A stretch of 64,000 nucleotides of DNA from Rhodopirellula sp. SM50. GTDB taxonomy: Bacteria > Planctomycetota > Planctomycetia > Pirellulales > Pirellulaceae. Below are positions 47,836 to 58,102 of this stretch, one piece after another (the stretch's first letter is position 1; each line of letters begins with the position of its first letter). The notes under the pieces are model-generated. The model did no database searches and was not told the origin of the DNA. It saw only the letters and a program-made list of their open reading frames with translations. The stretch covers positions 33,473-97,472 of the forward strand of contig NZ_NTFY01000071.1 in assembly GCF_002289565.1 (NCBI RefSeq). The letters run 5' to 3'. Both the position numbers and the translations under genes were made by a program.

Positions 47836-48609
47836 CTATTTTTCTGCCGTCTCCTTCCCCTGCTTCTCAACCTCTTTCTCATCCTTGATCACCAACTTGG
47901 CCGGCAGCTCTTTGCCCTCTGGGATGAACTTCATCGAAATCGAATTGACGCAGTGCCGGGTGTTCTTTTCGGTGAACCGTTCGCCTTCGAAAACGTGGCC
48001 GAGGTGCCCGCCGCAGTTGGCGCACAAGATCTCGGTCCGATAGCCATCGGCATCGGTTTCGCGCCGCACGGCGCCCTTGATTTCGTCGTCAAAACTCGGC
48101 CAGCCGCAATGGCTTTCAAACTTGTCGTCGCTGCGGTAAAGCCGGGCGTTGCACTGGCGACAGATGTAAGTGCCGGGGTCCTTCGTCATCGTGTAACCGC
48201 CCGGCCCCGGCGGCTCGGTGCCCTTGTTCAAAATCACGTACGCGGCATTTCGATCGAGTACGTTGTACTCCTCGACGAACTGCAATTTCTGCTTCGGTGC
48301 CGGTTTTTCGCTGGACTCTGTCACGGTTGGTTTTTCCGATTCGGGGGCAGTCTCGTTGGGCGATTTTTCGTCGCCGGATTCTTTCACGCTTTGGTCGGCC
48401 GTCTCAGTCGTGCTCTCCGCCGGAGACGAATCGCCGACCAAGACCACCGGCTCCGACGGATCGGTACCGACCTGCTGGGATGCTAACGGCGCGTCAACGC
48501 AGCCGCACGCAAGCGCCAACAGCAGCCCGCCAATCAGCCCGCCACCGCCGGCCGAAGCCATGCCCGTTGATCCGTCGCGACGACCGCAATTCTTCAAATA
48601 GTTATTCAC
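47836..48609 (-). CDS. msrB: peptide-methionine (R)-S-oxide reductase, lipoprotein-like
   Basis: MsrB reduces methionine-R-sulfoxide in proteins. The catalytic domain (about 100-240) has zinc ligands CRQC and CANC, plus SHCGWPSF and the catalytic cysteine in [11 protein letters not shown]. The N-terminus holds a hydrophobic segment ([15 protein letters not shown]) with a lipobox-like cysteine, so the enzyme is probably tethered outside the cytoplasm. A ~70-residue Ser/Glu-rich linker separates tether and enzyme. The GTG start at 48609 has AAGGAG eight to nine bases upstream and overlaps the prepilin peptidase stop; ATG 48561 is an alternative. Confidence 0.92.
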   Translation of the reverse strand: MNNYLKNCGRRDGSTGMASAGGGGLIGGLLLALACGCVDAPLASQQVGTDPSEPVVLVGDSSPAESTTETADQSVKESGDEKSPNETAPESEKPTVTESSEKPAPKQKLQFVEEYNVLDRNAAYVILNKGTEPPGPGGYTMTKDPGTYICRQCNARLYRSDDKFESHCGWPSFDDEIKGAVRRETDADGYRTEILCANCGGHLGHVFEGERFTEKNTRHCVNSISMKFIPEGKELPAKLVIKDEKEVEKQGKETAEK

Positions 48610-49912
48610 CGAACATCGTCTCCTTCAAGACTCGCCAAAAGTAAAGCATCACTCCCATGATACCCGTCAAGGCAACAAACAACCAAAGCATAAATGGCCC
48701 CAAGATCGCCAGATTGCCCAGGAACCACCCATTGACGAGCCGATCCCACCCGAAAATCGACAACAGCGTTCCGGCACACAGATACGGGCCGAACGGGATT
48801 TCGGAGTTGCGGGTGATGATGAAATAGACCAGAACAATGGCGATCGCGGCAATCGGGGCCAGGAAGAACGACATCACGGCGCCTTGCCAGCCGATGAACG
48901 CGCCGATCATCGCCATCAGCGTGACGTCGCCAAACCCCATCGCCTCGCGACGCATCGCCAGACTGCCGACGATCCGAATCGCCCACACGACGCCGCCGCC
49001 GACGCCCAGTCCGACCAACGCGGTCAGCAGTCCGATCCAAGCGTCTCCCCCGATGCCGAAGACGATTCGAACGCCCACCGCGCCGATCAACCACATCGCC
49101 AACAGAGCTTTCCAGGGGTTGTAGGGCTTATTGCGAACCAGCGACGCAAAGAAATATTCGAACGCTTTGAGCGGCCCGCGACGCAGAATCAATCGGCGAT
49201 TGGACAACGCAAAACACCACATCGTCCAAATTCCCACCCCCGTCCACCAGCCCGTCGGACCGATCCACTTCGGATCCTCCGCCGGCGCCGGCAAATAAAA
49301 CGCAATCGGAACCAACACACCATTCAGATCGAGTGCCGGCAGAAAGGAATCGGTCATCGACACACAGGCCACCACCAGCGCGATCAACGTGCCCGGAATC
49401 GTGATCTCGTCGGGAATCGTTTGCTCGTCGAAATCGATAAACGTCGCCGCGACCATCAACGAGATCATGATCAGGTGCGACACAAACACAATCGTCATCC
49501 AGGGCGCCACCCCGGCGATCACCACCGGCACACGATCCGCCGGCGGCAGCAACAGCCCCGTTTGCGTGACGAACCAGTAATACGCCGGGATCCCGATCGC
49601 CATCGCCAACTCGATCAACATCGGCCGAATCCAAAACCCGCGGCCGTGAATCGATGCTTCCCGACGCAACCCCAACCAACCGGTGATCGGAATTCGATCC
49701 GAGGGCTTGCGGGGCGGAGCCGTTGCGTCAGCCGGCACCCACGGCCCGATCAAACGAGCATCCCAGGCCAATCGGTAAATCGCCCAATTGGCAAGCACTC
49801 CGATCGCGAGCCCCAGCATGGCAAGCAACACCAATCGCAGTTCGATCGGTAGCGTTATCCAAAATGCGATCAAAGAATCAGTCTCATCAGTGGGTCCGTT
49901 GATCCGGGGCAC
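48602..49912 (-). CDS. type IV prepilin peptidase (A24 family), start uncertain
   Basis: This is a polytopic membrane protease of the TFPP/A24 family. The two catalytic aspartates are in [16 protein letters not shown] and [16 protein letters not shown]. The zinc-binding CxxC...CxxC methylase region of classical PilD is not seen, and the domain between the motifs is longer than usual, with extra helices. The frame is open far upstream, but there it overlaps mtnA. GTG 49912 or TTG 49873 are the best starts; neither has a strong ribosome site. Its stop overlaps the msrB start. It plausibly processes pseudopilins such as the DUF1559 protein 1.5 kb away. Confidence 0.82.
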   Translation of the reverse strand: MPRINGPTDETDSLIAFWITLPIELRLVLLAMLGLAIGVLANWAIYRLAWDARLIGPWVPADATAPPRKPSDRIPITGWLGLRREASIHGRGFWIRPMLIELAMAIGIPAYYWFVTQTGLLLPPADRVPVVIAGVAPWMTIVFVSHLIMISLMVAATFIDFDEQTIPDEITIPGTLIALVVACVSMTDSFLPALDLNGVLVPIAFYLPAPAEDPKWIGPTGWWTGVGIWTMWCFALSNRRLILRRGPLKAFEYFFASLVRNKPYNPWKALLAMWLIGAVGVRIVFGIGGDAWIGLLTALVGLGVGGGVVWAIRIVGSLAMRREAMGFGDVTLMAMIGAFIGWQGAVMSFFLAPIAAIAIVLVYFIITRNSEIPFGPYLCAGTLLSIFGWDRLVNGWFLGNLAILGPFMLWLFVALTGIMGVMLYFWRVLKETMFGE

Positions 49913-50026
49913 GACGTGTTCGCCGCCGAGGACGGATGGTCTACATTGTTGAATGTATCCGTCCCCGGGTGAACCCCAGTAGCCACTGTGAACCCCGGCA
50001 ACCGACTCCATCCGCTCGTCCGCTCC

Positions 50027-51076
50027 ATGACCGCCCCTGAAACGCTTCGCTTCGAAAACCATCGACTGATCCTGATCGACCAGACCAAGCTGCCCGGCGA
50101 ATTGGCCGAACTGGTCTGCACCACGGTCCGGCAAACCCACGACGCGATCCGTCGACTGGTCGTGCGTGGTGCCCCTGCGATCGGCATCGCCGCCGCCTAC
50201 GGCGTCTGTCTGGCTGCCGACGATCCGGCCTACAGTGAGTCGGGCGATGGTTCCGAATCGGCCCCGCAATCGCGATACATCCACGCGATCGAATACCTGG
50301 CGACCAGCCGCCCGACCGCGGTGAATTTGTTCTGGGCCCTGGACCGGATGCGCCGCGTCGTTGAATCGACGTCGCAGGAAAACCTCAAAAACGCCCTGGT
50401 CGCCGAAGCGAAACAGATTCACGACGAAGACCGCCAGATGTGCCACGCGATCGGACGCAACGGGGCGCCGCTGCTATCCGGAATCGACACGGTGCTGACC
50501 CACTGCAACGCCGGCGGATTGGCGACGTCGACCTGGGGGACGGCACTGGCGCCGATCTATCACTTGCACCAGACCGCAAAGGCGCCCAAAGTCATCGCCG
50601 ACGAAACGCGGCCGCTGCTGCAAGGCGGACGGCTGACCGCATGGGAACTGTCGCAAGCCGGCGTCGACGTCACCGTGATCACCGATTCGATGTCGGGTTC
50701 CTTGATGCGACAAGGCGTGATCCAAGCCGTCATCGTCGGCGCCGATCGGATCACCGCGCGGGGGGACGTCGCCAACAAGATCGGAACCTACCCCGTCGCC
50801 GTGCTGGCCCGACATCACGGGCTGCCGTTCTACGTCGCCGCCCCGACCAACACCTTCGATCTAGAACTCGATTGCGGCGATGACATCCCGATCGAGCAGC
50901 GCGGTCGCGATGAAGTCGCCGCCCCGCACGGGGTCGGCATCGTTCCCGAGGCGGCCAACGTGCTCAACCCGGCCTTCGACGTCACGCCCGCCGAACTGGT
51001 CACCGCGATCATTACCGAACGCGGCGTGATCCGACAACCGACTCGCGATGCCATTGCAAGACATTTCAGTGCCTAG
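50027..51076 (+). CDS. mtnA: S-methyl-5-thioribose-1-phosphate isomerase
   Basis: MtnA converts methylthioribose-1-phosphate to methylthioribulose-1-phosphate in methionine salvage. The ATG at 50027 is preferred to GTG 49988. It places the catalytic Cys at residue 160 (LTHCNAGG) and the catalytic Asp at 240 (VGADRITARGD), the usual numbering. VRGAPAIGIAAAYGV near 47-61 and NKIGTYPVA are also conserved. The 349-residue length is normal. It is divergent from the prepilin peptidase gene. No other methionine-salvage genes are in the window. Confidence 0.95.
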   Translation: MTAPETLRFENHRLILIDQTKLPGELAELVCTTVRQTHDAIRRLVVRGAPAIGIAAAYGVCLAADDPAYSESGDGSESAPQSRYIHAIEYLATSRPTAVNLFWALDRMRRVVESTSQENLKNALVAEAKQIHDEDRQMCHAIGRNGAPLLSGIDTVLTHCNAGGLATSTWGTALAPIYHLHQTAKAPKVIADETRPLLQGGRLTAWELSQAGVDVTVITDSMSGSLMRQGVIQAVIVGADRITARGDVANKIGTYPVAVLARHHGLPFYVAAPTNTFDLELDCGDDIPIEQRGRDEVAAPHGVGIVPEAANVLNPAFDVTPAELVTAIITERGVIRQPTRDAIARHFSA

Positions 51077-51478
51077 CAACGAATAGGAAATACACGTCGG
51101 ATCTTATGCGTGGGATAGGCTTCCAGCCTGTCAGTTCAGCATTGAAGCACCTGGAAACCTATCCCACCGGTTTTCCGATTGTTGCTGAGAGCGATTTGCA
51201 TCAGCCGATTCGCGCGAGCGGCGACCTCTTTCGCGTCGCTGCGAAAATCAGGTAAGAAGATTACGGAGGTAAGAAAATGATGAAATGCACCATCCATCCG
51301 ATCCAACCAATCTTCCTACCACCAAAATCTTCCTACCATTCCAACTAGCGATCATGCCCTGCCGGATCGCTGACATTCAGCGGAGGGTTGGCAGAGTGAT
51401 TTCACGCAGACGGATCGTTGACAAGATCCACTACGCGGTGGATAGGGTAAGCATCCAACCTGCGCCGCCTCAGCGCCG
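51077..51478. repeat. 402-bp gene-free region with dispersed hairpin repeats
   Basis: TGGGATAGGCTTCCAG (51111-51126) pairs with CTGGAAACCTATCCCA (51151-51166) with one mismatch. It belongs to the same family as the hairpin at 7968-8020. Downstream, GGTAAGAAGATT near 51251-51262 is answered by two AATCTTCCTACC segments (near 51308-51319 and 51327-51338), giving an imperfect inverted repeat. No gene is supported; open frames are short and lack domains. Confidence 0.75.
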
Positions 51479-52537
51479 TTACTCCGGCACCGTCACGGTT
51501 TCGCCACCGGCTCGCGTCGACAGATTTCGCCACAGTTCCAAATTGATCGAATCGGTGATGAATCGCACCGAGCCATCCATCATCGTGACGTTCACACCGC
51601 CCTGGTGGTAGCTGCGGCTGGTCACCGCCGCCTGAGTCAGCGCGGTCGTGTCCTTGCCCTCGCGGATGTTCGTGAAGTCGACGTCAAACTCACGACCACT
51701 GACCTCGCAAATCACTTTGCGGTTGGGAGAAAACGTGGTGGTGAATCCCGATTGGTGAACGCGACCGTCGACCCATTCGGTGTGGCCGGTGTCGGTCTTA
51801 AAGCTGCCGCCCAAGCCGCAGATTTCCGTGGGTTCCAGCGGCGTCGGGATCGTCCCTTCGATTTCCACGTCACGGTAGTACGGCGTCCTGGCTTTGACTT
51901 CACCGAACCCCAGCGTGTTGCTCAGCCCATCCAACACATCGCGGAATCGCGACACACGGCCGGCAACAAACGACCCGGGACCGGTTTCATTCGTATTGGG
52001 GTTGAACACAAACCACGGCCCGGCGTTGTAGCCGTAGCTGAGCGGATAGTGATACGGATTGCCGTCATCATCATTGCGTTCAAAGTCGTTGACGTCGCTG
52101 GGGCACAAGTAAACCGGCACACGAAAACTGGAGACCTTGATCGATTCGCCGTCCACCGTGATCCGGGCCGCCCCGTAGCCGGCACTGAAATCGATCGCCG
52201 ACGCCAACGCGACGTTTTCGACGTAGGGCAAAATCCTGGCTTGCGTCGACCAGCCGTCGCCAGTCATCGCCGGTCGCGTCCAGGCCGGGGGCAGGCGTTT
52301 GGTGGCCGATTCGTAATTGTGAACCGCCAAGATCATCTGCTTCATGTTGTTGCTGCAACTCATGCGTCGCGCCGCTTCGCGGGCCGCCTGAACGGCCGGC
52401 AACAACAATCCGACCAGAATACCGATGATCGCGATCACAACGAGCAACTCCACCAAAGTGAAGGCGTTTCGTCGCGGCCGGGTGGCGGTCGACTGCGACT
52501 TGCAACGCAGCGACATCAAACGGGGCTGGGGAGGCAT
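51479..52537 (-). CDS. DUF1559 pseudopilin-like protein
   Basis: The ATG at 52537 has GAGGAG about ten bases upstream and gives a 352-residue protein. A short basic leader is followed by the prepilin cleavage and helix motif FTLVELLVVIAIIGILVGLL, then PAVQAAREAARRMSCSNNMK, the planctomycete DUF1559 hallmark. The C-terminal domain has GGVNVTMMDGSVRFI, also typical. Planctomycete genomes carry many copies. A prepilin peptidase is encoded about 1.5 kb away. The proteins are probably exported via a type II/IV pilus-like system; their exact role is unknown. Confidence 0.92.
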   Translation of the reverse strand: MPPQPRLMSLRCKSQSTATRPRRNAFTLVELLVVIAIIGILVGLLLPAVQAAREAARRMSCSNNMKQMILAVHNYESATKRLPPAWTRPAMTGDGWSTQARILPYVENVALASAIDFSAGYGAARITVDGESIKVSSFRVPVYLCPSDVNDFERNDDDGNPYHYPLSYGYNAGPWFVFNPNTNETGPGSFVAGRVSRFRDVLDGLSNTLGFGEVKARTPYYRDVEIEGTIPTPLEPTEICGLGGSFKTDTGHTEWVDGRVHQSGFTTTFSPNRKVICEVSGREFDVDFTNIREGKDTTALTQAAVTSRSYHQGGVNVTMMDGSVRFITDSINLELWRNLSTRAGGETVTVPE

Positions 52538-52718
52538 GATGGAGTATCTCCTCGGATCTGTTCCGTCCCTGGGTGGACGGTCCGGTTGTGCGGGTGAAAG
52601 GAAGGGCTGCCGTGTCGATCGCGGCACTAACGCTAATGAGAATTGTTCTCGACAAGTATTCTGCGAAGCCGAGATCTTTTTTGCAAGTGGTGTAGCGAAA
52701 AAAGATCGGAGCGGGAAA

Positions 52719-53771
52719 TCAGCGGCCTTTTCCGGCTGCTAGAACGCCGCTAGGCGGGATTTCCGGAGAACCGCACCCCCTCCAACAGACACGGCACCCA
52801 CTCCATTGGACCGTATTTTTCCGTTCCATCACGACCAGCGGCGCCAGATCGCGGTCGAAATCACGCTTGGCCAACGCCAGCGTGATGACCAGCGGGACCG
52901 CAACCAGGCACAGCCGAATCGTCCCGACGACCCAAGGCCGTTGGTGTTTCAGTGCCGCGATCTCCGTCACCCAGCACAACAAGGGCGCCAAACAGATCGC
53001 CACGGCACGGCCGCCAGAGACGCGGCCGAAAAAGTGGCCGATGAACAACACACCGAACAAGCCGATCACGCCCACGGCGATCAACACCGGCGGCAACACC
53101 GAGCCCGCTGTCGGCGTCCGCGTTGACGGCCCGTCGCCGGACACGCCACGTCGACGACGGGCCATCCCCCAGACCACGACTGCGGTCGCCAGCAACGCGG
53201 CGACCATCGGCATCGCCGCCTCGCCGCCTTTTAAATAACCCGCCATCATCACCGTCGCGGCGGCCGATCCGATGGCCAGTCCGAGACTCAAAGGGATCGA
53301 AATCCCAGGGCGTCGACTCCCCAATGTGAACATCAGCCCCCAACAGCTTGCCAACAACGCCCAGCAGACGCCGAACGAGATCGCGGCTTGCCAGGCGGTC
53401 CATGCCTCGGGATCGCTCACATACACCGAACCGTGCAGCAGGATGCGTGGGGTCAGCAAGATCAAACCGATCCGCAACCCCCACGCGAACCGAGTTGCGA
53501 GCGCCGGCGACGCGGCGATCCATTCGATCAACAACGCCGCGGGAAGGACGACCGTCAACAACCGATCCAGGCCGCTGGCCGGCGGAAACGCGACCTGCAG
53601 GTCTTCCACCCGCAGCCCAACCATCGATCCGGCAGCGACCGCGATGCCGCATGCCGCGTTCAGCCAAGCGGCCGTCGGTGACCTGCGCAGCCCGAGCAGC
53701 ACCAGGACGATCGCGGCGGCGGCGACCGCGGCGGCCGCGATCGCTTGGACATACAGCAGCGGATCCGGCAT
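52719..53771 (-). CDS. hypothetical multi-pass membrane protein
   Basis: This 350-residue, very hydrophobic protein has about nine to ten predicted transmembrane helices and very short loops. It starts MPDPLLYVQAIAAAAVAAAA. I do not recognise a family. Its composition (Ala, Leu, Val, Gly) and Arg-rich cytoplasmic loops fit an inner-membrane protein. It begins 3 bp after the YceI gene stop, so the two are coupled. A role related to YceI, such as isoprenoid or lipid handling, is possible but inferred only from adjacency. Confidence 0.75.
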   Translation of the reverse strand: MPDPLLYVQAIAAAAVAAAAIVLVLLGLRRSPTAAWLNAACGIAVAAGSMVGLRVEDLQVAFPPASGLDRLLTVVLPAALLIEWIAASPALATRFAWGLRIGLILLTPRILLHGSVYVSDPEAWTAWQAAISFGVCWALLASCWGLMFTLGSRRPGISIPLSLGLAIGSAAATVMMAGYLKGGEAAMPMVAALLATAVVVWGMARRRRGVSGDGPSTRTPTAGSVLPPVLIAVGVIGLFGVLFIGHFFGRVSGGRAVAICLAPLLCWVTEIAALKHQRPWVVGTIRLCLVAVPLVITLALAKRDFDRDLAPLVVMERKNTVQWSGCRVCWRGCGSPEIPPSGVLAAGKGR

Positions 53772-53774
53772 CCG

Positions 53775-54359
53775 TTACTCGCGAACGCCTTCGCAATCGA
53801 TCATGATCAACGCTGTGTCGCCGATCGGACCGATGGCCCGCTTGTCGAAGCCGTAATCGCTTCGTTTGAGCGCAAGCTCGGTGGAGAAGGCGACGCGTTT
53901 GACCTTCTTGAAATCGTGTTCCTCGCCGCCCATCAAAACAAGCGTGATCGTGTTGGTCGTTCCGTGCATCGTGAAGTCTCCGGTCACTTCGTAGCCACCG
54001 TCAATCGGCTTGACGCTCGTACTGCGGAACTCGATCGTCGGAAACTGCTTGGTGTCAAAATAGTCGGGCTGACGCAGGTGTTCGTCGCGGGCCTTGTTGG
54101 CGGTGTCGATGCTATCGGCTTTGATCGTCAACGAAAACGTCGACTTCGACGGATCGTCGCGGTCCAACGAAAACGTGCCGGAGACATCATTGAATCGGCC
54201 ATGGATCCAACTGATGTCCAAGTGCCGAGCCTTGAAACTGACCGAGGAGTGCACTCCGTCGTATTCGTAAACGTCGGCCGCCGAAACCGACACTCCGCCG
54301 GCAACCGACACGGCGCCCAGCAGGAGAGCCAAAACCAAACTCGTACAGTGTTGTCGCAT
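53775..54359 (-). CDS. YceI-family periplasmic protein
   Basis: This 194-residue protein has a signal peptide (MRQHCTSLVLALLLGAVSV). The YceI lipocalin-like beta barrel follows: DGVHSSVSFKARHLDISWIHG, GTFSLDRDDPSKSTFSLTI and the C-terminal KRAIGPIGDTALIMIDCEG. Family members bind long-chain isoprenoid-like molecules in the periplasm. Length is normal. It heads a two-gene unit with the multi-pass membrane protein gene 3 bp downstream. Confidence 0.93.
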   Translation of the reverse strand: MRQHCTSLVLALLLGAVSVAGGVSVSAADVYEYDGVHSSVSFKARHLDISWIHGRFNDVSGTFSLDRDDPSKSTFSLTIKADSIDTANKARDEHLRQPDYFDTKQFPTIEFRSTSVKPIDGGYEVTGDFTMHGTTNTITLVLMGGEEHDFKKVKRVAFSTELALKRSDYGFDKRAIGPIGDTALIMIDCEGVRE

Positions 54360-55123
54360 CAGTCATTCTTCAATAGAGGAATCAAAATCGGTTGACGAGT
54401 CGCACGCGCCACCCGCCCAGTCGGAACTGTATACCAAAACCGACACCGGGCCGGGGCCGACAGCCGGGTGCTTGAAGACACGGTCGATCCCGTATCGGAA
54501 TGGACACCTCCTCAGTCACGCTTCCCGCTAGCACATCGGTGTCAACACAGCTTCGCCATCCTCCCTGCCAGGCAACGCTGTGTAGCATTTTTTAGCGGCA
54601 GGGCGCGAGCCCTCCGGTGTTTTGGCAAAGATGAAGAACCGGAAGGCTCGCGCCCTGCCGCTAAAACCTCAAGAAACACTTGGGGAAAATGCTTCACAGC
54701 GTTGCCCAACGGGGTTGCAGCAAGTAGCCGGTGGTCGCCTTAGCGCACCACAGGAATCACGAAAGCGATTGCGGATTGACTCCGGACGGGGGCACAGCAT
54801 TCAGACGCTGTGACCCACTTCGGCGATTCTTTGACAACAAACCGCGTGCTGCCTGCAGCTGGCGCTGCGCTGACCTCCGGCTACTCGCTTTGATCCCTCG
54901 GGACGTCAATTGTATAAGTGACGGATTTGATCGTAGCGGAAGTTGCTGAGACTTTCGCAGCGCCGGCCCTCTCTGGCGTTTGCTTGCTGCGCAAACGCCG
55001 TCTCTCCCAGAGGGAGAGAATCTAAATGGGGTGCAAAATCCTGCAGCAAAAGGATCGACGTTCCCCGGGATAACGGGTTCTTCCTCCGGGATAGCGCCGT
55101 CGCTGGTGCGGTTGCCGCCGATG
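54360..55123. repeat. 764-bp gene-free region with nested inverted repeats
   Basis: A 137-bp nested inverted-repeat element lies at 54571-54706 (listed separately). Beyond it, AAGTAGCCGGTGGTCGCC-like sequence near 54721-54738 faces its inverse GACCTCCGGCTACTCGC near 54879-54895, a relative of the repeat at 11540. GGCGTTTGC and GCAAACGCC form a hairpin near 54976-55000. None of the short open frames resembles a gene. Confidence 0.8.
54571..54706. repeat. MITE-like nested inverted-repeat element
   Basis: Outer 21-bp arms (54571-54591, GGCAACGCTGTG... ; 54686-54706) are complementary with one mismatch. Inside them a 22-bp perfect stem (54590-54611 with 54645-54666, core GCGGCAGGGCGCGAGCC) encloses a 33-base loop. 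The whole unit could fold into one long hairpin. No transposase gene or target-site duplication is evident. It may be a non-autonomous mobile element or an RNA structural element. Confidence 0.8.
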
Positions 55124-58102
55124 TCACTCACCAGCGACGAGTTCTTGCAACTGCTTTCCGGATTTGTCGACTCTTGTTGCGACGCCGTCGGCGCCGCCGA
55201 CGATGAACTGCGTCCCGTCGCGGTTGGCGCCGAGTGCATAAAGGTAACCGCCGGGTAGTTTGGCGTTGGTTTCTCGTCCGCCGTTATCGGTGCGATAGAC
55301 TCGGAAGTAGCCGTCGCCACAGGTGATGCCGATGCGGTCGTCTCGCCCCACGTAGACCAGACGCGTGATTTCCGATTTCAGTCCGCTGATCGTCCGCGTC
55401 GATTTCCCGGAATCGATGTTCCAGATTTTGACGGTCTCATCGGCCGAACCGCTGGCCAGTTCACGTTGGTTGACGTTCCAGGCGAGCGCGCTGACGTGAT
55501 GGGTGTGGCCTTCGAGTGACTTGATCAAGGTTCCCGTTGCGACATCCCACAATTTGATCATTCGGTCGGCGCCTCCGGTGGCCAAGGTCTTGCCATCGGG
55601 AGAGAACCGGACGCACAGCACCGTATCGCTGTGCGGCGATTCGATGCGACGGACCAGGGAGCCGTCTGACAGATTCCAAATCATCAGCTCGCCCGTCCGC
55701 GACGGTTCTCCGCCTCCGGTGGCCAGCCATTGTCCCGACGGATCGACATCGACGCTCAACACACGATCGGCAAACGGACTGTCCGCGGTCGCTGAGCCGA
55801 TCGTTTGCTGATGCTTCCAAAGGTGCTCGGACGCATGCAGCGCGTGGAGCTGTCCGTCGGCCGCCTGGATCAACACACCGCTGTCGCCGGCGGCAACCAA
55901 CCGGCTGCCTGCGGGAAGTTCGGGTAACTGTCCCAACCAATCGCCCGCGCCGGTCCAAAGACTCCAGGTTCCCGAAGTTTGCGAGCGTGTCAGCACCCGT
56001 CTGCCTGACGCGGTCAGGGCAACGGGTTGGTCGGTTGCCGTCGATTGATCCACGCGTGTTTTGGACTCTGCAGCCTTCGCTTGTTTCGCTTCTTGTTCGG
56101 ACTTGATGTTATCCAGTGCCTGCTGGCGACGTTGATGTTCTTCGTCGAGTCCTTTCAGCCGTCGTTCGCCGCGCGCTTTCGTTTCTTGGGCCAATTGCAA
56201 TGCGGTTTGTTGGTTCGCGAGTTCGCTGTTCTTCGTCGCGAGTTCCTTGGCGGCTTTTTCAGACGCTTCGCTGAGCGTCTTGGTCGTTTCAGCCAGCTTC
56301 TTGGCGTCGGGCACTGCGGCGAGCTTCTGTTCGGCGTCCGCTTTTTCTTTTTTCAATGCTTCCAGTTGCTCGGTCAATTTTGCGATTGAAGCATCCAATT
56401 GATTGACCGTTGCGGTGAGTTCTGTTCTCATTTTCGTCGCCGATTCTTCTTCGGTGCGCGCCTGAGCCAATTTCGCTTGTGCGGCTTCGGCGACTTTCTT
56501 CGCGTCGGCAACACTTTTTTGTTTTTCAGCGACCGCCGTCGACTTGGCGGTGATGTCGGCCGCGATTTTTTCCAAACTCTTCTGTTCCGCTTCCAGGTTG
56601 GATTTGGCCTGTTTGACCGACGCGTCGTGGGCCGCAATCAATCGTTCTCCCACCTGGGTTTCCCATTGGTCCGACGCGTGCTGCGCAGCGGCAAGGGGAT
56701 CCGATTTGGCGATTTCGACAAACGTCTTGTCTGCCAAATCGAACGTCCCCAGTGCGCCGGATTGCGTCGTCACCCAGAGCAGATTGTTTGAGCCGGACAG
56801 GGCGACCGAAGCGGGTGCGGCGGGAAGCTTTCCGAGTTCGGTGAATTGGTTAGTCGCTGCGTCGAACTGTGCGACTTTACCCGAGCCATCGATCGCGACC
56901 AGCGGCGCGTCGTCACGTGCCGCCGAGCAAAGGAAGGCGATCGGTTGATCCGAAACCGCTAACTCGCTGCTGGTCCACGTAACGTTTTCTCGGTGCCATC
57001 GATTCACCTTGCCCGACGCGTCGCCGGTGACCAGACGATCGCGATCCAGCCAGATCATGGACGTGATCGGATGGGCGGCATCCATCGTTTCCGGTTCTCT
57101 GCCATCGATGCGGACGACTCGGATTGTTTTGTCCCAAGCGATCGACACGCAATCGCCTTGCGGGCCGACGGCGACGCGGACGAGCGGAGGTTGATCTGAT
57201 TGGAATTCGGCCGGGACGTCAAACCCTTTCATCCATCGCCAGCGATTCATGCCGACCGCGGCCACACTCAGTTCGCCCCTGGGGGACAACGCCGCGACGT
57301 GACGGCCGCTGGCGTTCATCGCGATGGCCAAGGTTTCGTTGCGATCAATGTGTGGAATCGATGTCGGTTCAAACGGCGCCATCTGCCAGAGCTTGACGTT
57401 CCGATAACCGCTGGAGAGGACACGCCCGCCATCGGAATCGAATCGCAAGTCTTGAACAAAGTCGTCGTGCGCGGGCCGGGTTTGGTCTCCGATGTGTCGC
57501 TCGAGTGAGTCGATCGGTTCGGAAGACTTTGATCCGAACAAGCGGATTTGGTTTCCGAATCCGACGACCGATAACCGGCCGTCGGGCGTCATGTCGGATC
57601 CATAAACCGTTTGCAGGCTGTTCGGCAGCGGTTGCCATTGCCGCGGCGCCGGTGTGCCGCCCGCCTGGTCGGCTTCCGCGCCCGAATCGATCCAGCGTCG
57701 CAGCAGCGCCAGTTCGATCGGGTTCAGTGCCGCGGCCGAGACGTCGTTGTCGTCGGGCGGCATCACCGGGTCTTCGGCATGGGAGGCGAGCAGGAACAAA
57801 CGGCTCTGTTGCGCATTGCCGGGGACCAGGACATCCTCGACGTCGGATGCCTTCATCTTTTCAACCGTTTCCAGATTGACGCCGCCTTCTTCGCTGCTGG
57901 CGTTATGACAGGCGACGCAATTTTTGCTCAGCACGGGAGCGACGTCGCGGCTATAGAGGACCTTGCGGTCTTGGGGCAGTTCCGCGATCTCGCGGGTGTC
58001 CGCCGACACATGGGGCGACAGTCCCGATGCGATGGCCAACACAAGCATCACCGCGACACCGCGACGCGGACTCGGTTGGGAGCGGGAGGGGCGATCATTC
58101 AT
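55124..58102 (-). CDS. planctomycete cytochrome-domain and WD40-repeat protein
   Basis: The ATG at 58102 gives a 992-residue protein with an export signal (AVMLVLAIASGLSPHVSA). A planctomycete cytochrome-like domain follows, with haem motif CVACH and the MPPDD motif. WD40-type blades come next, interrupted by a long coiled coil (about 450-650, rich in Lys, Glu, Ala and Gln). C-terminal WD40 repeats then follow (LSVDVDPSGQWLATGGGE, FSPDGKTLATGGADRMIKLW and LAWNVNQRELASGSADETVK). It overlaps the PPC gene stop by ATGA and is the last gene of the four-gene operon. Haem binding is likely; the partner and substrate are unknown. Confidence 0.9.
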   Translation of the reverse strand: MNDRPSRSQPSPRRGVAVMLVLAIASGLSPHVSADTREIAELPQDRKVLYSRDVAPVLSKNCVACHNASSEEGGVNLETVEKMKASDVEDVLVPGNAQQSRLFLLASHAEDPVMPPDDNDVSAAALNPIELALLRRWIDSGAEADQAGGTPAPRQWQPLPNSLQTVYGSDMTPDGRLSVVGFGNQIRLFGSKSSEPIDSLERHIGDQTRPAHDDFVQDLRFDSDGGRVLSSGYRNVKLWQMAPFEPTSIPHIDRNETLAIAMNASGRHVAALSPRGELSVAAVGMNRWRWMKGFDVPAEFQSDQPPLVRVAVGPQGDCVSIAWDKTIRVVRIDGREPETMDAAHPITSMIWLDRDRLVTGDASGKVNRWHRENVTWTSSELAVSDQPIAFLCSAARDDAPLVAIDGSGKVAQFDAATNQFTELGKLPAAPASVALSGSNNLLWVTTQSGALGTFDLADKTFVEIAKSDPLAAAQHASDQWETQVGERLIAAHDASVKQAKSNLEAEQKSLEKIAADITAKSTAVAEKQKSVADAKKVAEAAQAKLAQARTEEESATKMRTELTATVNQLDASIAKLTEQLEALKKEKADAEQKLAAVPDAKKLAETTKTLSEASEKAAKELATKNSELANQQTALQLAQETKARGERRLKGLDEEHQRRQQALDNIKSEQEAKQAKAAESKTRVDQSTATDQPVALTASGRRVLTRSQTSGTWSLWTGAGDWLGQLPELPAGSRLVAAGDSGVLIQAADGQLHALHASEHLWKHQQTIGSATADSPFADRVLSVDVDPSGQWLATGGGEPSRTGELMIWNLSDGSLVRRIESPHSDTVLCVRFSPDGKTLATGGADRMIKLWDVATGTLIKSLEGHTHHVSALAWNVNQRELASGSADETVKIWNIDSGKSTRTISGLKSEITRLVYVGRDDRIGITCGDGYFRVYRTDNGGRETNAKLPGGYLYALGANRDGTQFIVGGADGVATRVDKSGKQLQELVAGE

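Noticed and set aside
49913..50446. N-terminal extension of the prepilin peptidase
   Set aside because: It is antisense to mtnA, whose catalytic residues fit the plus-strand frame exactly.
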